Source: Anaerolineae bacterium
GTDB lineage: Bacteria; Chloroflexota; Anaerolineae; B4-G1
DNA length: 17,755 nucleotides
Direction of reading: 5' to 3'
Assembly (NCBI GenBank): GCA_030612585.1
Contig: JAUWNP010000082.1
Coordinates: forward strand, 1 to 17,755
The notes beneath the pieces were generated by a model. The model was not told the DNA's origin. It saw nothing but the letters and a program-made list of their open reading frames with translations, and ran no database searches. The translations under genes were made by a program, and so were the position numbers. Shown here one piece after another: positions 5,022 through 11,805 of this stretch. Within the stretch, counting starts at the first letter, position 1, and every line of letters begins with the position of its first letter.

Positions 5022-7574
5022 ATGAGTGATATGGTCCGATCGTTTGACGCATTGACGGCAGAGCAACAGTCGTTTGCTGGAGGCAAAGGCGGCGCGCTGG
5101 CCAGGCTTTTCCGGGCCGGCTACCCGGTGCCGGATGGGTTTGTCATCTTGCCCGCCGCTTTCATTGGTGACAAGTTGACATCCGAAGCCTGGACACAGGT
5201 GCAGGCGCATCTCGACCATCTACGCGGAACAGACGCCGAGACAACGTTCGCCGTGCGCTCGTCTGCGATGAGTGAAGATTCGGCGCAGGCTTCGTTTGCT
5301 GGCGAGTTCGAGACGGTGCTGAACGTACACACCGACGAGGAGATCCGCCAGGCCATCCACACGGTGTACCACTCACGGCAAAGTGAGCGTGTACGGGCCT
5401 ATAGTCAGGTCAAAGGGTTGAGCGCAGCGCACGAGGTCGCCGTCGTCGTCCAGCGGCTGGTGCGCGCGGAGAGTGCTGGAGTGTTGTTCACTGCCAACCC
5501 GGTCACCGGCCAGCGCGATCAGGCTATGATCAGCGCGGCCTGGGGCCTGGGCGAGGCCATCGTGGGTGGACTGGTGACGCCGGACACGCTGATAGTGGAT
5601 AAGGCGATCGGCCACGTGCTCACGCGCGAAACGGCTGACAAGCAAGTGATGACGGTGCTTCTGGAGAGCGGCACCAAAGAGCAGCCCGTCCCAGAGACAA
5701 AGCGGAACGCCCCCGTGCTCTCTGACGAACAAGCCGCCGAACTTGTGCGGATGGGCGTGCAAGTTGAGACGTTCTACAACACGCCTATGGATGTCGAGTG
5801 GGCCATCGCCGAGGGAAAACTATACCTGCTCCAGGCCCGACCGATCACCGCCTTGCCAGAGCCTGAACCGCCCGTTCCGACCGAGTGGACACTGCCGAAG
5901 GGCAGCTACGTCGCCATGCGCAACAACATTGTCGAATTGATGGCCGATCCGCTGACCCCTCTGTTCGGCACGTTAGGCCGGGCCGCTATCAACACCAGTT
6001 TTGACCGGCTGCTGACCGATTTTTTCGGCAGGCCAGGCTGCATGCCGGAGGAGATCATTATCGCCGTCAACAAATACGCCTACTATAATGGTTCGCTGAC
6101 GCTGGGACAACTTACGCGAATACTTTTGGGCAGCGTTGGGATGCTCAAGTATATGTTCACAGGTGCGGTAGAGCGGTGGACCGAGGTGGGCCGCCCGCAC
6201 TATGTGGCTACTGTGGAGCGCTGGCAGGCCGCACGCTGGCGCGATCTACCGTCCACTGAACTCCTGAGTACGGTGCGCGAGCTTGCGGAAGCAGCGATTG
6301 ACGGCTACTTGGCGCTTGTGTCCGGCGTCCTTCCAGCCGCCTGGATCAGCGAAGCCCTGTTCACGATAACATACGGCAAACTGATCAAGCGGCGCGACGA
6401 TCCGGCAGCGCCCACCTATCTGCTGGGATTCAACAGCATCCCCATCCAGGCCGAGAAAAGATTGTATGACCTGGCCGAGTGGGTCCGCGCGCACGCAGAA
6501 CTGGCCGCTTATCTGACCGGCACGCCAACCGCGCAACTCGCCGCCCAATACGTTCACTTCGTTCAGTACAAGCTCGGGAACGGCGAAACCCCGCCAGGCG
6601 TGGACGCGGACGATTGGCGCGAGTGGCAGAGCCGCTTCCAGGCATATCTGCAACACTACGGCCACACCATCTACAATCTCGACTTCGCCACCCCGGTGCC
6701 CGCCGATGATCCAGCGCCGCTCTTGGATACGCTCAAGTTGTTCATCAGCGGTCAGGGGGTCAACCCGCACATACGCCAGCAGGCCGCCGCTGAACGGCGC
6801 GAGCAGGCGGCGCAAGCCACGCTGGAAAGACTGAAGGGGCTGCGCCTCAAGATCTTTCGCAAACTCATCGCGCCGGCGCAACGCTACGCCCCCCTGCGCG
6901 AAGATGGGCTGGCTGACATTGGTCTGAGCTATCCTTTGCTGCGACAAATGCTCCGGGAATTGGGCCGCCGCTTCGTCGAGGGCGGGATGATCGAAGAGCC
7001 TGATGACATCTTCTGGCTGAACAAGAACGAAGTTGAGCAAGCCGCGGCCAGGCTAGATCGTGGCGAGACTTTGGATTGCCTGAGCGCGACCATCCCGCAG
7101 CGCAAAGCAGCCTGGCGCGCTGCCAGGCGTGCCACGCCGCCGATGATGCTCCCTCAGATGAAATTCCTGGGGATAGACATCGGGGAACTCAAGGCGCGGA
7201 AAGGTGGGCGCAAAGGGGATACGCTCAAGGGCGTTGCCGCCAGCCCGGGCTGCGTGACCGGACCGGCCCGTGTCCTGAGTGGCCCGGAGGACTTCGCTCA
7301 GATGAGGGCAGGCGACGTGCTCGTGGCCGCGATCACCACACCGGCCTGGACGCCGTTGTTTGCCCGCGCGGCGGCCATCGTCACCGACATCGGTGGACCG
7401 CTCAGCCACGGCTCGATTGTGGCGCGGGAGTATGGCATCCCGGCCGTGTTGGGCACGGGCGCAGCGACCAAACGCATTCGCAGTGGTCAAGTCATCACCG
7501 TGGATGGTAGTGCCGGTGTGGTTACTCTATCGGAGGGCGAGGAATCGGCTGGTAATCGGCGACCCGCTGGCTGA
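5022..7574 (+). CDS. Rifampin-phosphotransferase-like dikinase (ATP-grasp plus phospho-His domain)
   Basis: This 850-residue protein has an N-terminal PPDK/PEP-synthase ATP-binding domain (GGKGGALARL at 20-29, AVRSSAMSEDSAQASFAGEF at 77-96, LLQARPITALP near 280). A long, variable middle region follows. The C-terminal swivelling domain has GVAASPGCVTGPARVL, TTPAWTPLF and GGPLSHGSIVAREYGIPAV, with the phospho-carrier His796. It ends there, so the PEP-binding TIM barrel of true PEP synthase is absent. Order and length match rifampin phosphotransferase (about 865 aa), which splits ATP to AMP, phosphate and a phosphorylated substrate. The substrate is not predictable; the family contains many members not shown to act on rifamycin. 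The start is ATG 5022, with GGAGGG nine bases upstream; the 15 preceding in-frame codons are repeat DNA. The last residues after GVVTL look unconserved. Confidence 0.9.
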   Translation: MSDMVRSFDALTAEQQSFAGGKGGALARLFRAGYPVPDGFVILPAAFIGDKLTSEAWTQVQAHLDHLRGTDAETTFAVRSSAMSEDSAQASFAGEFETVLNVHTDEEIRQAIHTVYHSRQSERVRAYSQVKGLSAAHEVAVVVQRLVRAESAGVLFTANPVTGQRDQAMISAAWGLGEAIVGGLVTPDTLIVDKAIGHVLTRETADKQVMTVLLESGTKEQPVPETKRNAPVLSDEQAAELVRMGVQVETFYNTPMDVEWAIAEGKLYLLQARPITALPEPEPPVPTEWTLPKGSYVAMRNNIVELMADPLTPLFGTLGRAAINTSFDRLLTDFFGRPGCMPEEIIIAVNKYAYYNGSLTLGQLTRILLGSVGMLKYMFTGAVERWTEVGRPHYVATVERWQAARWRDLPSTELLSTVRELAEAAIDGYLALVSGVLPAAWISEALFTITYGKLIKRRDDPAAPTYLLGFNSIPIQAEKRLYDLAEWVRAHAELAAYLTGTPTAQLAAQYVHFVQYKLGNGETPPGVDADDWREWQSRFQAYLQHYGHTIYNLDFATPVPADDPAPLLDTLKLFISGQGVNPHIRQQAAAERREQAAQATLERLKGLRLKIFRKLIAPAQRYAPLREDGLADIGLSYPLLRQMLRELGRRFVEGGMIEEPDDIFWLNKNEVEQAAARLDRGETLDCLSATIPQRKAAWRAARRATPPMMLPQMKFLGIDIGELKARKGGRKGDTLKGVAASPGCVTGPARVLSGPEDFAQMRAGDVLVAAITTPAWTPLFARAAAIVTDIGGPLSHGSIVAREYGIPAVLGTGAATKRIRSGQVITVDGSAGVVTLSEGEESAGNRRPAG

Positions 7575-7601
7575 GGCTATTCCAGAAGATGGGCGGGCGG
7601 C

Positions 7602-7702
7602 GTCATTGCGAGGAGCGCCAGCGACGAAGCAATCCCCAATGGCCCAGGTGGAGATTGCCACCGCGAGTACTCGTGGCGGTGCTTCGCTGCGCTCGCAATG
7701 AC
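7602..7702. repeat. 101-bp interspersed palindrome with GTCATTGCGAG ends
   Basis: GTCATTGCGAG (7602-7612) and CTCGCAATGAC (7692-7702) are perfect terminal inverted repeats. Inside, GCGACGAAGCA is partly mirrored by TGCTTCGCTGCGC. This is the sequence type of the GTCATTGCGAGxGCGxxGCGAAGCAATC repeats scattered through many environmental bacterial genomes. It occupies part of the 316 bp between the dikinase and the defence-like operon; the rest holds only the promoter at 7815-7844 and the SIR2 leader. Confidence 0.85.
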
Positions 7703-7814
7703 AAGTTGACTGTGCTGGATTCCCCCGGCCCGCACGATGCGAGCCATCCGCGCTGTCCTCGACGTGTTTGACACTCGCCGGGTGACGGTTTGCCTGCTGA
7801 GTTCCTCGAATCGG

Positions 7815-7844
7815 TTGCGTCCGACCGCGCTTTTGTGGTATAAT
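7815..7844 (+). promoter_or_regulatory. Promoter of the SIR2/nSTAND operon
   Basis: TTGCGT (7815-7820), an 18-bp spacer, then TATAAT (7839-7844) with an extended TGG just before it (TTTTGTGGTATAATG). Predicted initiation is near 7851. This rules out the ATG at 7843 as start of the first gene, because it overlaps the -10, and supports GTG 7891. Confidence 0.8.
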
Positions 7845-7890
7845 GTTCATATCTCGACCCGTCTCACTGTCCCATCCAAGGGGGTGTCGC

Positions 7891-9132
7891 GTGCCGGTCG
7901 CTGACTCAGATCATGCCTGCTTCCGTGATCCGAACTATCTTGCCCTTGAGCAACATTGCGTGGACCATCCCATCGCGCTTTACACGGGGGCGGGAGTCTC
8001 GTGGGCAGAGGATGCCGGGTATGGTTTGCGCGGCTGGAACGATTTCGTGCGACGAATTCTAACAGAGCACGAGGGTCCAGATTCAACAGCCCTGGCAGAG
8101 TTTGATCAGAGGGTGGGGCGGGAGTGGGCCGATGAGCCCTGGCAGATGGCCGAGTGGGTCGCTGAACGCATCGGGTGCGAGGCCTTCGAAAGACTGGTCG
8201 TGAAATCCGTCCAGCGGGAAGAGAATTTCCCCAAAAAGTGGAAGCAACTTTCGGGAAGATTCTTACGTAGCGCCCCAACGTTGAACGCTGTGAGCGCGTT
8301 TTGTGCCCAGTTTGCCGGCGTCGTCGAAGGCGCGAAGTCGCTCACCTATCGCGTCTCCCCCAATCCCCGCGTGCGCGCGGTCATCACCAGCAACTACGAT
8401 CCTTTTCTCGAGGCGGCCTCGTCCACAATGTTCCAACAGCCCATTCTTAAACCAGTGGCAGCGGTTGGCTCCAGCGTGGGAAGGTTGGACCAGACCCCCG
8501 TTTTCCACATCCACGGCTATGTCGCCTATCCGGAAAGAAAGAAGCCACCCAGGGACATCAGGCCCTTTGTGGCCCCGGTTGTCACGGCGAAGGACTACGA
8601 GGGAGCCTGGCGGCCGCGCGACGCCTTTTGCCCTACTATGGGCCCCCAGATCCATGTCCTGCGTCACTATACCGCGCTGTTCATCGGCTTCTCCTTCCGC
8701 GACCCGTGGGTCAACGGATTGCTGAGACGTCTGAACGAGGAGCGGGAGAAGCGTACGCCTGGCGAGCGTCTCTACCACTATGCCCTTGTGAAGCGGGAGG
8801 AAGTGCAATCCAAAGGGAAGGGCTTTTTCACGGGGCTAGGCGTCAAGCCCATCGCCTTGAACGACTTCGATGAAGTACCTCGGCTCCTGGGCCACCTGTA
8901 CCAACGGGTTCTGGCTCACGATTACGAAAACAGGATCGAACTTCCCGTAGTCGAAAAGCGGACGGGAAAGAGAACGGGAGGACACGTGTATCTGTCCCCT
9001 GATCAGTATTGGAAAGACCTTTACGCGTGCAGGAATCGAGAGGTAAGAGGTAAGGCGGCGCAACATAGATATGAGGAGTGGTTCCGGAGGCTGGTTATGA
9101 TGGACGATTGTTACATGGCTGCTCCATCGTAG
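7891..9132 (+). CDS. SIR2-like NADase-type protein A (first gene of the operon)
   Basis: This 413-residue protein has a diverged SIR2 (SIR2_2-like) Rossmann domain. It carries LYTGAGVSWAE (nucleotide-binding Gly loop, GAGVS 33-37), AVITSNYDPFLE (N168, D170), FHIHGYV (sirtuin-type catalytic His208, in H-G) and LFIGFSFRDPW (264-273). A tail of about 80 residues with Arg/Lys-rich and aromatic stretches follows and is unassigned. SIR2 domains of this kind consume NAD+ in several anti-phage systems (Thoeris ThsA, DSR, SIR2-HerA, SIR2-pAgo); NADase activity here is inferred. GTG 7891 is chosen as start: AAGGGGGTG precedes it, and the only longer option overlaps the promoter -10. The isochorismatase-fold gene follows after 57 bp. 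Confidence 0.88.
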   Translation: MPVADSDHACFRDPNYLALEQHCVDHPIALYTGAGVSWAEDAGYGLRGWNDFVRRILTEHEGPDSTALAEFDQRVGREWADEPWQMAEWVAERIGCEAFERLVVKSVQREENFPKKWKQLSGRFLRSAPTLNAVSAFCAQFAGVVEGAKSLTYRVSPNPRVRAVITSNYDPFLEAASSTMFQQPILKPVAAVGSSVGRLDQTPVFHIHGYVAYPERKKPPRDIRPFVAPVVTAKDYEGAWRPRDAFCPTMGPQIHVLRHYTALFIGFSFRDPWVNGLLRRLNEEREKRTPGERLYHYALVKREEVQSKGKGFFTGLGVKPIALNDFDEVPRLLGHLYQRVLAHDYENRIELPVVEKRTGKRTGGHVYLSPDQYWKDLYACRNREVRGKAAQHRYEEWFRRLVMMDDCYMAAPS

Positions 9133-9189
9133 AAGGTGTAGCGCTATACTGCGCGCACAAGAGATGACTGACCGAGTCAGGAGGGAATG

Positions 9190-10797
9190 ATGTCTACTAG
9201 TGAAAACCAGGATCAACCGGCTGAGGTAAATGAGGGCACACGCTACATTCTCATCACGCAGTGCCTGCAGAACGATTTTTTCCTCAACAGAGAGTGTAAA
9301 CTCCGCCTTTCTGATAATGAAGTCAAAAAGATGCTGATCGGGAGGGTTGGCCCTGATCTGAAAGTGAAGCGAGGTGGCGGCCAGTTACAACTTGGCCGCG
9401 GGTATCCGGACAAGGGGCCTCTGGGACAGTTCCTCAAGGCCGTAATTGACCGCAGGCGTCAGGAAGAGGACGGCCACGCGACTCTGCACGTGATCAACAT
9501 TCGTGACTGGCACGAACCCGGTCCTTCCTACGATCGGGAGCGTTGTCGCTATGGCGCTCACTGTGAAGGGGGCACCTGGGGTGCTGGTTACATTGAGGGC
9601 CTGGAAAAATATCTGGACCCAGCCGGGGGCAAGAGGCCCACTCCGTTCAGTGCAAAGGGCCAGTTCTTCAAGAAGGGCAGTGTCCAGATTTACCACGTCC
9701 ACTCGGACTCGGTATTTGATTTCAGGCCACGCTCCGAGGGTGATGGTTCCCGCCCAGGCCGGCGCAAGTATCCGGCCTCCGAGTTGGAGAACATTCTGGA
9801 CGTGATCGTGATGGGGACACGCGTTCAGGTAAACAAGTTGGCCGGGATTCTAGAGTTAGCCGATTTCTCTGAACGACGCGAAAAGGCGCTGGATGCTCTT
9901 GCGAAAGAGGTTGATGAGACCGCCGAGAACCCGGCTAGAGTATACGTAGCCGTGATTGGCGTGTACACGGACATCAAGATCAAGACCTTGCTGATGGGCC
10001 TGTGCTCGCGATACGATACTACCAGCCTGGTCGTTTCGGACACGCTGACAGCCAGCCAGACGTTGGAGCGCCACCTGGGCGCGCTGGACTTTGCGCAGAA
10101 GGTGCTGCACGTAGAAGTCATTCATGGGCTGAACGACCTGATCCGTTTTCTGGGCGGCAGACCAAGTATCAACAATGAATTGGAGATTGTCGCGGCCGAC
10201 CGCTTCTCTGACTATGTGTCTTACTTTCAAGACAAGCAAAACGTGTTAGTTTACCAGGCTGAGAAACTTCAGGAATACGTGTGTCTCACCCAGCAACGGG
10301 CGGAGGATGTCTACCGCACCATCAAACGGGCCAACCAGTTTCTCATTTGGGGGGGCGTCGCCTTCCTTGTGCTGACCATAGTCGGGGCATCCCTGAGTCC
10401 TTTTTTGCCAGATCTCGACTGGAAGTTGCCGTTGGTGACCGGTGGATTGGGCATACTGCAACTCGTCTCGGCCTTCTTCCGACGCCCTATGGCAGACTTG
10501 CAGAAAAACCTCACCAACCTGGCTACCTTCAAGATGATTTTGGAGAGTCACAGCCTCAAAACAGCCCTGGCCCGTTTCCACCTGACCACGCCACAAACCC
10601 TGCGGGACGACATAAACCTGAATCCTGAGGCTGCGACGAAACAAGTCGAGGCGCTTGTGGAGCAGATTGAGGCGATTGAGAAGATTGAGACGCGCGACTA
10701 TCAGGCGTTGAGGGACCTGGGGTTTGGGGCCGACGAGGCAGCCCAGAAAGACACAGAGGCTGAGGCAGGCGACGGCGGTCAAGAGGAGTCGGTCTAG
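9190..10797 (+). CDS. Isochorismatase-fold pseudo-hydrolase with two membrane helices
   Basis: The N-terminal part (residues about 18-320) follows the cysteine-hydrolase (isochorismatase/nicotinamidase) order: ILITQCLQNDFF, LHVINIRDWHEPG, a CEGGTWGAGYIEGL segment, VAVIGVYTDIKIKTLLMGL and LVVSDTLTAS. Aligned to the VDxQNDF and TDxCV motifs, the catalytic Asp is Cys25 and the catalytic Cys is Lys263, so normal hydrolase chemistry seems lost. The domain has large insertions. Two membrane helices (about 383-402 and 413-430) form a hairpin, followed by a charged helical tail with coiled-coil character. A binding or sensor module coupled to a membrane effector, perhaps SLATT-like, is possible. ATGATG occurs at 9187; the second ATG is preferred because AGGAGG is five bases before it. 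It lies between the two SIR2 genes. Confidence 0.75.
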   Translation: MSTSENQDQPAEVNEGTRYILITQCLQNDFFLNRECKLRLSDNEVKKMLIGRVGPDLKVKRGGGQLQLGRGYPDKGPLGQFLKAVIDRRRQEEDGHATLHVINIRDWHEPGPSYDRERCRYGAHCEGGTWGAGYIEGLEKYLDPAGGKRPTPFSAKGQFFKKGSVQIYHVHSDSVFDFRPRSEGDGSRPGRRKYPASELENILDVIVMGTRVQVNKLAGILELADFSERREKALDALAKEVDETAENPARVYVAVIGVYTDIKIKTLLMGLCSRYDTTSLVVSDTLTASQTLERHLGALDFAQKVLHVEVIHGLNDLIRFLGGRPSINNELEIVAADRFSDYVSYFQDKQNVLVYQAEKLQEYVCLTQQRAEDVYRTIKRANQFLIWGGVAFLVLTIVGASLSPFLPDLDWKLPLVTGGLGILQLVSAFFRRPMADLQKNLTNLATFKMILESHSLKTALARFHLTTPQTLRDDINLNPEAATKQVEALVEQIEAIEKIETRDYQALRDLGFGADEAAQKDTEAEAGDGGQEESV

Positions 10798-10851
10798 GTT
10801 AGACTCTCATCGCTGACGACGAAGTGGTCCCCTTCAAAGGGAGGTTTGCAC

Positions 10852-11805
10852 ATGTCTGATCCATTGGATGCGCATTACACGACGGTGGCCGCAGCGATCG
10901 CTGATGGCGAGGCGGTACTCTTCCTCGGCGCGGGCGTCAATCTGTGCGGCCGCCCGGAGGAGGCCGGTTACGAGCGCGGCAAGTACTTGCCGAGTGGCGG
11001 TGAACTGGCCAAGGAGCTGGCCAAGCACTTTAAATATCGAGAGGGTGACAAGAAAGACCTCTTGCGCGTGTCCCAATATGTCGCTGTCATGAGGGGCACA
11101 GGTCCCCTCTACGGGAGACTGCACCACGTCTTCGCTGCCAAGTATCCAACTACCCCTCTGCACCGGTTCCTTGCGACCCTCCCCGCACTCTTGCGCGAGA
11201 AAGGCTATCCCCCTCACCAGCTTATCGTGACGACCAACTATGACGACGTGTTGGAAGGCGCCTTTGAGGACGCGCACGAGCCGTTCGACCTGGTGTGTTA
11301 CGTGGCCGAGGGGAAGCAGCGCGGCAAGTTCTGGCATCGGCCCCCCGAGGGCGAGGCGCGACTCATAAAAAAACCGAACGAGTACTACGACTTGTCGCTC
11401 GATCAGCGATCGGTGATTTTGAAAATCCACGGTGCGGTGGACCGGGCCGGTGCAGAGCAGAGCAGTTTTGTGATTACCGAAGACCATTACATTGACTATT
11501 TGACTCGCACGACGGATATCTCAGGCCTACTGCCAGTAAGGCTGGCGGCAAGACTGCGCAACAGTGGCTACTTGTTCCTGGGTTATGGTCTGCGTGACTG
11601 GAACCTGCGCGTCATCCTGCACCGCATCTGGGGCGAGCAGCCACTCAGTTACCAATCCTGGGCGATTCAACTGGACCCCAAACAACTGGATCGGAAGTTC
11701 TGGATGAAGCACAACGTCGAAATCATCAATCAACGGTTGGAGGATTACATCGCCGCGTTGGACAAGCGGATGCAGGCACTGGCGGGGGCCGGAGGTGAGA
11801 TATGA
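10852..11805 (+). CDS. SIR2-like NADase-type protein B
   Basis: This 317-residue protein is nearly all SIR2_2-like domain: AVLFLGAGVN (GAGVN 26-30), LIVTTNYDDVLE (N129, D131), ILKIHGAVD (His193 in H-G), SFVITEDHYIDYL and YLFLGYGLRDWN (240-251). It keeps the Gly loop, Asn-Tyr-Asp and His-Gly that mark sirtuin-fold NAD+ handling, but is clearly diverged from protein A (GAGVN instead of GAGVS, different insertions, no long tail). It is probably an effector enzyme or NAD+ binder; activity is inferred. The start is ATG 10852, with AAAGGGAGG seven bases upstream; a TTG two codons earlier is less likely. Its TGA overlaps the ATG of the nSTAND gene (ATGA at 11802-11805), so the two are translationally coupled and likely act in the same complex. 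Confidence 0.9.
   Translation: MSDPLDAHYTTVAAAIADGEAVLFLGAGVNLCGRPEEAGYERGKYLPSGGELAKELAKHFKYREGDKKDLLRVSQYVAVMRGTGPLYGRLHHVFAAKYPTTPLHRFLATLPALLREKGYPPHQLIVTTNYDDVLEGAFEDAHEPFDLVCYVAEGKQRGKFWHRPPEGEARLIKKPNEYYDLSLDQRSVILKIHGAVDRAGAEQSSFVITEDHYIDYLTRTTDISGLLPVRLAARLRNSGYLFLGYGLRDWNLRVILHRIWGEQPLSYQSWAIQLDPKQLDRKFWMKHNVEIINQRLEDYIAALDKRMQALAGAGGEI

Noticed and set aside
6246..7040. Minus-strand frame of 264 codons opposite the dikinase
   Set aside because: Shadow of the dikinase gene; no motif and no start signal.
7527..7850. Short frames on both strands across the 7602-7702 palindrome
   Set aside because: They translate the repeat itself; products are typical repeat-derived false proteins.
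7843..7890. ATG 7843 as start of SIR2 protein A
   Set aside because: It overlaps the -10 hexamer (7839-7844), so it would not be in the transcript; GTG 7891 has a good Shine-Dalgarno.
9145..9150. TATACT before the isochorismatase-fold gene as a second promoter
   Set aside because: It lacks the TG extension and any -35; weak, so the genes are treated as one transcript.
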